Assembly: GCF_027533845.1 (NCBI RefSeq)
Contig: NZ_JAPZVN010000003.1
Span: 578,226 to 642,225 of the forward strand
DNA length: 64,000 nucleotides
Direction: 5' to 3'
DNA from: Streptomyces sp. RPT161
Lineage (GTDB): Bacteria > Actinomycetota > Actinomycetes > Streptomycetales > Streptomycetaceae
The notes beneath the pieces were generated by a model. It had not been told where the DNA came from and did no database searches. It saw nothing but the letters and a program-made list of their open reading frames with translations. Each line of letters begins with the position of its first letter. The stretch's first letter is position 1. Of this stretch, positions 7,718-16,638 are shown in pieces. The position numbers were made by a program, and so were the translations under genes.

Positions 7718-8881
7718 ATGAGGCAGATGTCGTCCCCCCGGATCATCCAGCGTTGGCTGCACTGGCCGATCATGGTCCGCGGTGCCATGGCGGGCACCCT
7801 GCTGGCGATCCTGCTGTGGGAGGAGGGGGGACTGCTCAGCGGCCACCCCTCGGGCGCGCACCTCGCGGTGTGGATCGCCGGGGTACTGGTGAGCCTGTGC
7901 CTGTTGCCGTGGGGTCCGCTGGCGGTGCGGGCCGGGGTCGCGGCCGGGGTCTCCTGGACCGCGACCGTGGTGCTGCTGTGGTACGGCAGCCATGTGGTGG
8001 TCTGGGGGCTGACCGAGACACTGGTGCTGCTCGTGCTGCTGGTGCAGGTGCTGCGCCGGGTTCCGGTACGGGCCGCGGTCCTGGTGGGGGCGGCGCTGGC
8101 GGCAGGGGCGGTGGCGGCGCCGGTGCGCGACGCGCAGTCGAACAACGTGGCCGCCATCTCGTACGCGGTCATCGTGGCCGGGGCCGCCGCACTCGGGCTG
8201 TACCTACGCGCGTGGGACGTGGAGCTGGAGCGGTCGCAGACCGCGGCGCGGAACGCGGAACGGCTCGAACTGGCCGGGGAACTCCACGACTTCGTGGCAC
8301 ACAACGTCACCGCGATCACGGTGCTGGCTCGCGCCAGCGAGCAACTCGCCGTCGACAACCCGTCGATCGCGGCATCGCTGCGGGACATCGAACTCGCGGG
8401 AGGAGAGGCGATGACCTCGTCCCGTCGGATGCTGAGGGTGCTGCGGGCCGAGCGCCCGCAACGCCAGCCGCTGGCCGATCTGGAGAAGATCGAGGACCTG
8501 GCGCACGCGTTCCGGCTGCCCTCGGCCGAGCCCGGCGCGGTGCGGCCCGCGGTGAGCCTCACCGTCGACCCGCGGTTCTACTCGGGACTCGCCCCGGACC
8601 TGGCCACCACGGTGCACCGGATCGTGCAGGAGGCGCTGGCCAACGTGGCCAAGCACAGCCCGCGGGCCACCACGGTACGGATCGCGCTGCGCTGCGACGG
8701 GGGCCGGTTGCACGTTTCCGTCCGCAACGACGGTCACCGCCCGCGCAGGGCGGCCGAGGACACCGGTGGCCTCGGCCTGGTCAGCCTCTCCGAACGGGCC
8801 GACGCGATCGGGGGCTCGCTCATCGCCGGACCGCTGCCCGACGGAGGGTGGGAGGTCCTGGCAGTGCTTCCGGCGGAATGA
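7718..8881 (+). CDS. Sensor histidine kinase, NarL-class (HisKA_3)
   Basis: 387 residues. Four to six hydrophobic segments between residues 20 and 165 form a membrane sensor module without a large extracellular loop. The dimerisation/phosphoacceptor helix carries 'ELHDFVAHNVTAI', with H190 as the predicted phosphorylation site. The ATP-binding domain shows 'IVQEALANVAKHSP' (N-box) and 'GGLGLVSLSERADAIGG' (G-box). This class normally pairs with a LuxR-type response regulator, but none is next to it: the next gene is a convergent LacI regulator. ATG 7718 or 7727 could be the start. The signal is unknown. Confidence 0.85.
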   Translation: MRQMSSPRIIQRWLHWPIMVRGAMAGTLLAILLWEEGGLLSGHPSGAHLAVWIAGVLVSLCLLPWGPLAVRAGVAAGVSWTATVVLLWYGSHVVVWGLTETLVLLVLLVQVLRRVPVRAAVLVGAALAAGAVAAPVRDAQSNNVAAISYAVIVAGAAALGLYLRAWDVELERSQTAARNAERLELAGELHDFVAHNVTAITVLARASEQLAVDNPSIAASLRDIELAGGEAMTSSRRMLRVLRAERPQRQPLADLEKIEDLAHAFRLPSAEPGAVRPAVSLTVDPRFYSGLAPDLATTVHRIVQEALANVAKHSPRATTVRIALRCDGGRLHVSVRNDGHRPRRAAEDTGGLGLVSLSERADAIGGSLIAGPLPDGGWEVLAVLPAE

Positions 8882-8948
8882 GGCAGGGCCCGGGGGCGAT
8901 GGGGGCTTGCCCCAAAAAGGCTGGAGCGCCGCATCGGTGGGCCACCAC

Positions 8949-8998
8949 GGCGGTGGGGTCCGCCGGTGCCGAAACCACCGCGACCCGGACCCACCGCC
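8949..8998. terminator. Hairpin between convergent kinase and LacI genes
   Basis: The 14-base arm starting GGCGGTGGGG (8949-8962) pairs with CGGACCCACCGCC (8986-8998), with one bulged G. The loop is about 23 bases. The position just after the stop of the LacI gene on the minus strand suits termination from either side. Confidence 0.4.
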
Positions 8999-9000
8999 CG

Positions 9001-10053
9001 CTAGCGCGCGTCCCGCACCGTGCTGCCCCGCGGCGTCAACCGCGGCCGCTCGTCCAGGACGTGGACCGCGGACCCACCGTCGAGCAGCGCGAGCAGCGCC
9101 GTGGCCGCGCGGCGGCCGAACGCGCTGGTGTCCCGGACCAGGGCGGTCAGCCCTGGATGCGTACTGCGGCACAGTACGGAGTCGTCCCACGCCACGATCG
9201 CCAGATCGCCCGGTACCGCGAGCCCTCGCTCGGCGGCGACCGCCAGACCGGCCACCGCCATCACGTCGTTGTCGTAGACGATCGCGGTCGGCGGGCGCTC
9301 CCCCGCCAGTACCGCACGGGTCGCCGCCGCGCCCTCGGTGTCCGAGTAGTCGGTGCTCACCGAGCGGACCTCGGTCAGCCCGCGAGCGTTCGCCGCCGCG
9401 CGCAGCGAGTGCGTTCGCCGCTGGGTGTGGGCGAGTTCGGGCAGCCCCGCGATGTGCACGATACGGCGGTGCCCGAGCTGGAAGAGGTGGTCCACGATGG
9501 ACGCCATCGCCCCGGCGTCGTCCGTGCGCAGCTGGGAGATGGCCGGGTACTCCACCGCGCCGTCCGACAGCGCCGGCTCCAGGCCGCCGATGATGACCGC
9601 GGGCAGCCCCAGCGAGTCCAGCAGCCCCGGCCGTGGGTCGTCATGGCGTGGGTCCACCACCAGCAGTCCGTCCACCCGGTGCTCGGCCCACCAGCGCCGG
9701 TACACCTCGCACTCCGCCGCCACGTCCTCCACCACCTGGAACAACAGGCCCAACCGCCGTTCCGCCAGCACCTCCTGAACGCCGGAGACCAGCCGCAGGA
9801 AGAACGATTCCACCCCGAGGGTGCGCGCCGGCCGGGCCAGCACCAGCCCCACGGTGGCCGCGCCCTCCCCGGACAGCGCCCGCGCCGCCGTACTGGGTTG
9901 CCAGCCCAGTTGCTCGGCCACCCGCCGCACCCGCTCCCGGGTGGCCGGTGAGACGCCGGGCCGGTCGTTGAGCGCGAACGAGACGGCGCTCTCGGAGACA
10001 CCGGCCCGGCGCGCTATGTCCTTCATCGTGGGTCGGCGGGCGGGTCGGCGCAC
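9001..10053 (-). CDS. LacI-family transcriptional regulator of the glycan locus
   Basis: 350 residues. A LacI helix-turn-helix plus hinge occupies residues ~9-65 ('TMKDIARRAGVSESAVSFALNDRPGVS', 'ARALSG'). A periplasmic-binding-protein-like effector domain follows ('VDGLLVVDPR', 'AIVYDNDVMAVAGL', 'VAWDDSVLC'). The effector is probably a mannose- or GlcNAc-containing oligosaccharide, judging by the neighbouring genes. GTG 10053 has GAGAGG 8 bases upstream; an internal ATG at 10026 is the alternative. It is divergent from the binding-protein gene, with two palindromic candidate operators in the gap, so it probably represses both the transporter and itself. Confidence 0.9.
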   Translation of the reverse strand: MRRPARRPTMKDIARRAGVSESAVSFALNDRPGVSPATRERVRRVAEQLGWQPSTAARALSGEGAATVGLVLARPARTLGVESFFLRLVSGVQEVLAERRLGLLFQVVEDVAAECEVYRRWWAEHRVDGLLVVDPRHDDPRPGLLDSLGLPAVIIGGLEPALSDGAVEYPAISQLRTDDAGAMASIVDHLFQLGHRRIVHIAGLPELAHTQRRTHSLRAAANARGLTEVRSVSTDYSDTEGAAATRAVLAGERPPTAIVYDNDVMAVAGLAVAAERGLAVPGDLAIVAWDDSVLCRSTHPGLTALVRDTSAFGRRAATALLALLDGGSAVHVLDERPRLTPRGSTVRDAR

Positions 10054-10118
10054 GGTCAGGCCTCTCAGGATCGTTGAACGCTGCGCACCGCGACCGGCCG
10101 ATCAGTCCGCCCGTAGGG

Positions 10119-10132
10119 CTAAAGCGCTTGAG
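10119..10132. promoter_or_regulatory. LacI-type operator 1
   Basis: CTAAAGCGCTTGAG has the AAGCGCTT core with central CG seen in actinomycete LacI-family operators. It lies in the divergent region between the regulator and the binding-protein gene. Its centre is 24 bp from that of the second site, about two helical turns. Confidence 0.65.
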
Positions 10133-10142
10133 CAACTCCATG

Positions 10143-10156
10143 CTAAAGCGCATTAG
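10143..10156. promoter_or_regulatory. LacI-type operator 2
   Basis: CTAAAGCGCATTAG is a near-palindrome (CTAA...TTAG around GCGC) with the same half-site as the first operator. It lies 87 bases before the binding-protein start and is placed to block the plus-strand promoter. Confidence 0.65.
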
Positions 10157-10243
10157 TTCATGACGGAAGTATTGACTGCGCCCGCTCGCCGGGTGCACCT
10201 TCGTGACCGCCACTCCCGGCCCGACCGAAGGAGTTCACCGGCC

Positions 10244-11548
10244 ATGCCCATATCCCGTGGAACCCTGCCCCGTAAGGCGGTTGGCGCCGCCGTGCCAGTG
10301 GTCCTGGCCGCCCTCACGCTCACCGCCTGCGGGGGAGGCGGCGGCGGAACAAGCGCGGACGGGAAGGTCGCGGGCGACATCAGCTTCCAGACCTGGAATC
10401 TGCGGGCCAACTACAAGGACTACTTCAACGGCCTCATCGCGCAGTTCGAGAAGGAGTACCCGGACGTACGGGTGAAGTGGATCGACCAGCCCGCCGACCA
10501 CTACGCGGACAAACTCAGCGCCGACGCGGCGGGCGGCACCATGCCGGACGTCGTCAACGTCTCCCCCGACCTGGCCTATCCGCTGGCGAGGGCCGGGGTG
10601 TTGACGAACCTGGACAAGGAACCGGCGAGCGCCAAGTACCGGGGCGAGTACACCCCGGAAGCCTGGCAGGCCAACGAGATGCCGGGGCTGAACGGCGGTT
10701 ACGCCTTCCCCTGGTACCTCAACACCGGGCCGCTGTTCTACAACAAGGCGTTGTTCGCGCAGGCCGGTCTCGACCCCGACAGACCCCCGAAGACCTATGA
10801 CGAGTTGTTCGCCGACGCCGACGCGATGGCCAGGCACTCCGGCGGGAAGGTCGCCACCCTCGCCGCCACTCCGGCCATCGAGGACTTCGGACGCTACGGC
10901 GTGCGCCTGATGAACGCGGACGCCTCCGAGTTCACCTACAACGAGCCCAAGGGCGTGGAACTGCTCAACAGATACAAGCAGCTCTACACCAGCGGAGGAC
11001 TCGACTCGACGGCGCTCACCAACGGCCCGGAGGAGTCCGGTCAGAAGTTCCTGGAGCAGAAGGTCGCGATGAATCCCGGCAGCGCGCACGACCTGAGCAA
11101 TTTCAAGGAGAACGCGCCCACCCTCTACAAGAACCTGGGAATCACCGACGCGCCCAACAACACCGGCCACCCGAACATGTACGTAATGGGCCTGGGAATA
11201 AGCAGCACCAGTCGGCACAAGGCCGCCGCCATCGCGTTCGCCCATTTCGTCACCGACAAGCGGAACCAGGAGTCCTTCGCCCACAAGGTGGCGATATTCC
11301 CGTCGACGAAGGGCTCGTTGGACGAGCCGTACTGGACCAGGGACGACGGCACCGACGAGGGCCGGGTGCGGGTGGCGGCCGCGAGGATGCTCAAGGGCGC
11401 GGTCAACTACACCCCGGTGGTGATGAGCGACGAGATGAAGACCGTCCTGCAGAACCAGGTGGCCCTCGCGCTACAGGGCAAGAAGTCGCCGAAGCAGGCG
11501 CTGGACGACGCCGTCGCGCAGAGCGACAGACTGCTCAAGCAGAGCTGA
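10244..11548 (+). CDS. Extracellular solute-binding lipoprotein of sugar ABC transporter
   Basis: 434 residues. GAAGGAG precedes ATG 10244. The signal sequence ends 'LAALTLTAC', with Cys29 as the lipid anchor and a glycine-rich linker after it. The mature protein follows the cluster-1 sugar-binding fold ('FQTWNLRANYKDYFNGLIAQFEKEYPDVRVKWID', shown here as the start of the domain; 'YAFPWYLNTGPLFYNKALF' is the typical ligand-side segment). It captures an oligosaccharide for the two permeases that follow. With GH85 and GH38 enzymes in the operon, the ligand is likely a mannose-rich N-glycan fragment. It heads the operon, downstream of the two operators. Confidence 0.9.
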   Translation: MPISRGTLPRKAVGAAVPVVLAALTLTACGGGGGGTSADGKVAGDISFQTWNLRANYKDYFNGLIAQFEKEYPDVRVKWIDQPADHYADKLSADAAGGTMPDVVNVSPDLAYPLARAGVLTNLDKEPASAKYRGEYTPEAWQANEMPGLNGGYAFPWYLNTGPLFYNKALFAQAGLDPDRPPKTYDELFADADAMARHSGGKVATLAATPAIEDFGRYGVRLMNADASEFTYNEPKGVELLNRYKQLYTSGGLDSTALTNGPEESGQKFLEQKVAMNPGSAHDLSNFKENAPTLYKNLGITDAPNNTGHPNMYVMGLGISSTSRHKAAAIAFAHFVTDKRNQESFAHKVAIFPSTKGSLDEPYWTRDDGTDEGRVRVAAARMLKGAVNYTPVVMSDEMKTVLQNQVALALQGKKSPKQALDDAVAQSDRLLKQS

Positions 11549-11558
11549 GGCGCCCGAC

Positions 11559-12449
11559 ATGCGCCAGTCACGAGGGGCCGCCACCCATTGGGCCGCCAGC
11601 CCCTGGCTCTTCCTGCTGCCCGGCCTGGCCGTCATCGCGGTGTTCAACCTGTACCCGTTCCTGGCCACCGTCTGGCAGTCCTTCACCGACGCGCGAACCC
11701 TGCTGCCGGGCCACTGGGTCGGGCTGCGCAACTTCCAGGACATGCTGCACGACGACCAGTTCTGGACCGCGCTGCGCAACAGCGCCCTGTACGTGGCGCT
11801 CGTGGTGCCCTGCACGGTGCTGCTGCCGCTGCTGCTCGCCCTGCTGGTCCAGCCGCGCGTGCGCTTCGTCGGCTTCTTCCGCGCCGCGTTCTACACCCCG
11901 GTGGTGGCCTCGGTCGTGGTGGTGGCGCTGATCTGGAACTGGATGCTCGACGACCGGGGGCTGATCAACGGCATCCTGCACGCCCTCGGCGCCGGGCCGG
12001 TCCCGTTCCTGGGCAACGGTTGGCTGCTGCTGTTCAGCGCCATGGCGCTGACGGTGTGGAAGGGCCTCGGCTACTACATGATCATTTATCTCGCGGCGCT
12101 CGCCAACGTGCCCCGGGAGCTGCACGAGGCGGCCTCGGTCGACGGCGCCGGAGCGGTGCGCCGGTTCCTCAGCATCACGGTGCCGTCGGTGCGCTCCACC
12201 ATGGTGCTGGTCGGCGCGCTGTCATCGGTGGCCGCCTTCAAGGTGTTCTCCGAGGTCTTCTTGATGGCCGGTCCCACCGGTGGCCCGGCCGGGCAGGACA
12301 CCACGCTGGTGATGCTGGTGGAGCGCACCGGCACCGGGCTGTCCGGACGGGTCGGCTACGCCTCGGCGCTCTCCCTGGTGGTGTTCGTCATCACCCTGGT
12401 CCTGATGCTGCTGGTGCTGCGCGCCGGTCGAGGGGAGGGCGAGCGGTGA
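11559..12449 (+). CDS. Sugar ABC transporter permease, MalF/UgpA type
   Basis: 296 residues with six predicted membrane helices, beginning 'WLFLLPGLAVIAVFNLYPF'. The cytoplasmic EAA loop reads 'ELHEAASVDGAGAVRRFLSITVP', the site that contacts the ATPase. It forms a heterodimer with the next permease. It starts 10 bases after the binding-protein stop, and its TGA overlaps the GTG start of the next gene. No ATPase gene is present, consistent with use of the shared sugar ATPase MsiK known in Streptomyces. Confidence 0.9.
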   Translation: MRQSRGAATHWAASPWLFLLPGLAVIAVFNLYPFLATVWQSFTDARTLLPGHWVGLRNFQDMLHDDQFWTALRNSALYVALVVPCTVLLPLLLALLVQPRVRFVGFFRAAFYTPVVASVVVVALIWNWMLDDRGLINGILHALGAGPVPFLGNGWLLLFSAMALTVWKGLGYYMIIYLAALANVPRELHEAASVDGAGAVRRFLSITVPSVRSTMVLVGALSSVAAFKVFSEVFLMAGPTGGPAGQDTTLVMLVERTGTGLSGRVGYASALSLVVFVITLVLMLLVLRAGRGEGER

Positions 12450-13276
12450 GGGCTTCCCGGATCTGGGGCCGCGCCCTGCGCTACGCGGTGCTGCTGGCGG
12501 TACTGGTGATCACCGTCGGACCGTTTCTTTGGCAGCTGTCCACATCGCTCAAAGGGCGCACCGAGGACATCTACACCTTTCCGCCGCGGCTGCTGCCACG
12601 GCAGCCGACTCTGGGGAACTACAAGGGTGTCGCGGACATCATCCCGGTCTGGGACTACGCGCTCAACTCGCTGACGGTCGCCGTGACGAACGTGGTGACC
12701 AATCTGGTCGGCGCCTCGCTCGCCGGATACGCGCTGGCCCGCCTGCGCTTCCGGGGCCGCAGGGCCGCCGCGCTGGCCTTCGTGCTGGCGCTGCTGGTGC
12801 CGTTGGAGAGCGTCGTCGTCGCCCAGTTCACGCTGATGCGCCAACTCGACCTGAACAACACGCTAATAGCGGTGGTGCTCCCCGGCTGTGTCGGCGCGAT
12901 GAACGTGCTGCTGATGCGCAACGCGTTCGGTCAGCTGCCGTACGAGACCGAGGAGGCGGCGGTCATCGACGGCGCCAACGTCTGGCAGCGGTTCGTCCGG
13001 ATCGCGCTGCCCTCGGTCAAGGGCACGCTGGCGGTGGTCGCGATCTTCTCCTTCATGGGTTCGTGGGACGACTTCCTGTGGCCGTTGATCGTGCTCTCCG
13101 ACTCCTCGAAGTTCACGCTCACGGTCGGACTGAACTATCTGCATGGCACGTTCTCCAACAACCAACGGCTGGTCGCGGCCGGGACGATCATCGCCGTCGC
13201 GCCGCTGATCGCGATGTTCGCCTGCCTCCAGCGGTACTTCTTCCGCGGTGTCGGCGAGGGCGCCGTCAAGGGCTGA
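12446..13276 (+). CDS. Sugar ABC transporter permease, MalG/UgpE type
   Basis: 276 residues with six helices. It starts at GTG 12446 inside the GTGA overlap with the first permease. The EAA loop is 'ETEEAAVIDGANVWQRFVRIALP', and 'WDDFLWPLIVL' marks the fifth-to-sixth helix region typical of the CUT1 family. With the preceding permease it makes the channel for the oligosaccharide delivered by the lipoprotein. It is followed after 41 bases by the GH5-like enzyme with its own GAGGAGG site. Confidence 0.9.
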   Translation: MRASRIWGRALRYAVLLAVLVITVGPFLWQLSTSLKGRTEDIYTFPPRLLPRQPTLGNYKGVADIIPVWDYALNSLTVAVTNVVTNLVGASLAGYALARLRFRGRRAAALAFVLALLVPLESVVVAQFTLMRQLDLNNTLIAVVLPGCVGAMNVLLMRNAFGQLPYETEEAAVIDGANVWQRFVRIALPSVKGTLAVVAIFSFMGSWDDFLWPLIVLSDSSKFTLTVGLNYLHGTFSNNQRLVAAGTIIAVAPLIAMFACLQRYFFRGVGEGAVKG

Positions 13277-13317
13277 CCCGCACCGCCACCTGGCCTCGAA
13301 CCGAGGAGGACCCCGCT

Positions 13318-14580
13318 ATGAGCTCTGTGCGCTTCGGTGTCAACTACACGCCAACGCACGGCTGGTTCCACCACTGGCTGGACTTCGATCTGGACGAGGT
13401 CCACGCCGATCTCGACTCCATCGGACGGCTCGGCCTGGACCACATCCGGGTCTTCCCGGTGTGGCCGGTCTTCCAGCCCAACCGCGCGCTGATCAGGCCG
13501 CGCGCCGTGGAGCAGTTGGTGCGGCTGGTCGACACGGCGGCGGAACACGGCCTCGACGTCAACGTCGACGGGCTGCAAGGGCATCTGTCCAGCTTCGACT
13601 TCGTCCCGTCGTGGACCACCACCTGGCACCGCCGCAACCTGTTCACCGACCCCGCGGTGGCTGAGGGCCAGGCCGAGTACCTGCGCACGCTGGCCGAGGC
13701 GCTCGCCGACCGGCCCAACTTCCTCGGCATGACCGTCGGAAACGAGATCAACCAGTTCTCCGCCGCGCCCCACCCGGACCCCGATCCGGTCACCCATGAG
13801 CAGGCTGCCGACTGGCTGCGCCGGATGCTCGACGCCTGCGAGCGGGGCGCGCCGGGCCGCTGCCATCTGCACGCCAGCTACGACGCCGCCTGGTACCACG
13901 ACGGCCATCCGTTCACCCCCGCCCACTCGGCCCGGCTGGGCGCCATGACCGCCGTGCACTCCTGGGTGTTCAACGGCACCGCGCAGCGGCACGGCGCCAC
14001 CGGCGCCGCCACCGAGCAGCACGCGGCCTATCTCGTCGAGCTGTCCAAGGCCTGGGCCGACCGCCCGGACCGCCCGGTGTGGCTCCAGGAGGTCGGTGCG
14101 CCCGCCCCGCACATCCCGCCCGAGCGCGCCGCCGCCTTCACCGAGGCCACGGTCGCCAACGCGCTGGACTGCTCGGGCGTTTGGGGCGTGACGTGGTGGT
14201 GCTCGCACGACGTGGACCGGGCCCTGGCCGACTTCCCGGAGCTGGAGTACGGGCTCGGGCTGCTCACCAACGACCGCGAGGTCAAGCCCGCGGGTCGGGC
14301 GATCGCCCGGATCGTACGGGAGCAGCGGGGCCGCGAGCACCAACCGCCGCCGCGGCACATCGCGTTGGTGCTCGACGTGGACGACGCGTACGGCGCGCCC
14401 GACCGGTCCGGGTGCGCGCCGGGCGGCGAGTACTTCGAGGCGTGGATGCGACTGGCCGCACAGGGCCTGCGCCCGGCCGTCGTACTGGCCGAACGGGCCG
14501 CGGACGCCCGGCACTTGGCGGACCGCGGCATCACCGAGGTCGTCACCGTATCGCAGACCCTCAAGGGGGCAGGCCGATGA
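13318..14580 (+). CDS. GH5-like glycoside hydrolase, possible core beta-mannosidase
   Basis: 420 residues without a signal peptide, so cytoplasmic. It is a clan-A TIM barrel ('FGVNYTPTHGW', 'LGLDHIRVFPVWPVFQ'). The acid/base is probably E143 in 'TVGNEINQF' and the nucleophile E258 in 'WLQEVGAP', the normal spacing for GH5. A ~75-residue tail follows the barrel. Subfamily cannot be fixed by eye. From memory, GH5_18 enzymes in actinobacterial N-glycan loci split Man-beta-1,4-GlcNAc, which would fit exactly between the GH85 and GH38 steps here. That match is inference. It starts behind GAGGAGG and overlaps the GH85 gene by ATGA. Confidence 0.75.
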   Translation: MSSVRFGVNYTPTHGWFHHWLDFDLDEVHADLDSIGRLGLDHIRVFPVWPVFQPNRALIRPRAVEQLVRLVDTAAEHGLDVNVDGLQGHLSSFDFVPSWTTTWHRRNLFTDPAVAEGQAEYLRTLAEALADRPNFLGMTVGNEINQFSAAPHPDPDPVTHEQAADWLRRMLDACERGAPGRCHLHASYDAAWYHDGHPFTPAHSARLGAMTAVHSWVFNGTAQRHGATGAATEQHAAYLVELSKAWADRPDRPVWLQEVGAPAPHIPPERAAAFTEATVANALDCSGVWGVTWWCSHDVDRALADFPELEYGLGLLTNDREVKPAGRAIARIVREQRGREHQPPPRHIALVLDVDDAYGAPDRSGCAPGGEYFEAWMRLAAQGLRPAVVLAERAADARHLADRGITEVVTVSQTLKGAGR

Positions 14581-16613
14581 ACCGGTATCCGATACCCCGC
14601 CGCGCCGTCCTGCTGGCCGGGGCCGCGCTCGCCGTGCCCCGGGCCTCGGCTTCCGCGGCCACCGCGGGCGCCACGCTCCAGCAGCCGTACGCCTCCTACT
14701 GGTTCCCCGACTCGCTGCCGTCCGGCACCCCGCAGCCCGGGGTGGTGTGGCGCAGCCTGAAGGAGTGGGATCCGCGCACCGACCCCGATGTGCCGTTCAA
14801 CACGTCGTCGGTGCCGCTCGCCCCGCGGTTCGCTCCCCCGCCGCCGAACTCCACGGCGCACACCGGCCAGGCCCGGATCAGCGCACTGGCCGCGTTCGAC
14901 CACACCTCGGGCAATCCCGCACAGGGCTCGCCCACCGCCGACTACTACGCGCTGACCCAGTGGGCCTACCTGGACGAGCTGGTGTTCTGGGGCGGCTCCT
15001 CCGGCGAGGGCCTGATCCTGGCCCCCAACGCTCCGGTGATCGACGCCGCGCACCGAAACGGCGTCCCGGTACTGGGCACGGTCTTCCTGCCGCCGGTGGC
15101 GTACGGCGGCGATCTGCGCTGGACCCGCGACCTGGTGCGCCGCGACGCCTCGGGGGCGTTCCCGCTGGCCGACCAGATGGCGCTGGTCTGCGCGACGTAC
15201 GGGTTCGACGGCTGGTTCGTCAACGCGGAGACCGACGGGGGCGATGCGGCGCTCGCCGCCGACATGCGGGACTTCGTCGCCCGGCTGCGGTCCAGGGGCC
15301 TTCGGGTGACCTGGTACGACGCGATGACCGACACCGGGCAGGTCAACTGGCAGAACCAACTGGACGCCGCCAACCAGGAGTTCTTCACCGCCGCGGACAC
15401 GATCTTCCTCAACTTCGACTGGGACCGCGCGGGCCTCGCCTCCTCGGCCCACGCCGCGGAGCGCCTCGGCCGCGAGCGCTACGCGGTGCGGGCTGGGGTG
15501 GACGTGGAGTCGGACGGCTGGGACACCCAGGTGGACTGGGAGGCGGTGGTGCCCACGACGGGTCCCGCCGTGCTGTCCTACGGGTTCTACCGGCCGGAGT
15601 GGACGTGGACCAGCCTGCCGCAGGACCAGCGCAGCCCCGCCGCCTTCCATGACCGCGACGACCGCTTCTGGTCCGGCCAGCGCCTGGACCCCACGGCACC
15701 GGGCGGCACCAGCGGCTGGCGGCCACCCGCCTCGGCCGTCGGCGACCGCTCCACGGTGACCGGGCTGCCGTTCGCCACCAGCTTCAACACCGGCCACGGC
15801 CTTGGCTGGTACGAGAACGGCATCCGGCTGTCGGACGCCCCGTGGAACCATCTGGGCCTACAGGACCGGCTGCCCGCCCGCCGCTGGGTGGTCCGCAGCG
15901 CCGCCGCCCGCCCGGCGGTCGGCTTCGACTTCGCCACCGCATGGCGCGGTGGCAGCAGCCTGCTGGTCGGCGGTGCGCTGGGGGCGGCCAGTACGGTGGA
16001 GCTCTACTCGGTGCGGCTGCCGGTGTCCAAGGACACCGTGGTCGACCTCGTGCACCGCTCGGAAGCCCAATCCGGCGGCGTGGTCGTGGAGTTGGCGGTC
16101 GCGCTGGCCGATCCGGCGGCCGGTGCGCCGTATCCGTTCCGGTACCTGCCGGTGGGCACGCTGCGCGCGGGCGGCCAGGGCTGGACCAGCACCACGCTGC
16201 GCCTCGGCCGGGTGCTCGGCGCCGGGCACACCGTGCACGCGCTGGGCGTCCGGCTCACCGGCCAGGGCGGCGCGGTGCGCTGGCGGCTGGGGTCGCTCGC
16301 CGTACACGACGCGGCGGCCGGCGCGCCGTCCCGACCGGGGACGCCGCAGATCACCGCCGCGCTGCGGGGCATCGACGGGACGGCCGCGCTACGGCTGGCC
16401 TGGGGGCGGTCGGCCGGGCCGGTCCGGCACTACGAGGTGCACCAGGCGCTGCCCGGCGGCGGCCGGAGGTTCCTCGGCGGTACCTGCCAACTCGCCACCT
16501 ACCTGCTGGAACTGCGCCGGGAGGGGGGAGAGCCGGCGACCCGGATCGAAGTGCGGGCGGTCGGCGAGCTGTTCGACGCCTCCGCACCCGCCAGCACCCA
16601 GTTCACCTGGTAA
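14577..16613 (+). CDS. Endo-beta-N-acetylglucosaminidase, GH85, exported
   Basis: 678 residues. The N-terminus 'YPIPRRAVLLAGAALAVPRASASA' looks like a Tat signal, so the enzyme acts outside the cell. The GH85 barrel covers ~35-400, with the diagnostic 'GFDGWFVNAET'. N216 and E218 are the Asn/Glu pair used in substrate-assisted hydrolysis of the chitobiose core of N-glycans. A beta-sandwich region (~410-580) and a fibronectin-like C-terminus follow. It would release high-mannose glycans from glycoproteins, leaving one GlcNAc on the protein. ATGA overlap with the GH5-like gene shows coupling. Length is close to bacterial relatives such as Endo-A. Confidence 0.88.
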   Translation: MNRYPIPRRAVLLAGAALAVPRASASAATAGATLQQPYASYWFPDSLPSGTPQPGVVWRSLKEWDPRTDPDVPFNTSSVPLAPRFAPPPPNSTAHTGQARISALAAFDHTSGNPAQGSPTADYYALTQWAYLDELVFWGGSSGEGLILAPNAPVIDAAHRNGVPVLGTVFLPPVAYGGDLRWTRDLVRRDASGAFPLADQMALVCATYGFDGWFVNAETDGGDAALAADMRDFVARLRSRGLRVTWYDAMTDTGQVNWQNQLDAANQEFFTAADTIFLNFDWDRAGLASSAHAAERLGRERYAVRAGVDVESDGWDTQVDWEAVVPTTGPAVLSYGFYRPEWTWTSLPQDQRSPAAFHDRDDRFWSGQRLDPTAPGGTSGWRPPASAVGDRSTVTGLPFATSFNTGHGLGWYENGIRLSDAPWNHLGLQDRLPARRWVVRSAAARPAVGFDFATAWRGGSSLLVGGALGAASTVELYSVRLPVSKDTVVDLVHRSEAQSGGVVVELAVALADPAAGAPYPFRYLPVGTLRAGGQGWTSTTLRLGRVLGAGHTVHALGVRLTGQGGAVRWRLGSLAVHDAAAGAPSRPGTPQITAALRGIDGTAALRLAWGRSAGPVRHYEVHQALPGGGRRFLGGTCQLATYLLELRREGGEPATRIEVRAVGELFDASAPASTQFTW

Positions 16614-16638
16614 CCCGAACCCGTAGGGAGCCCCCGGT

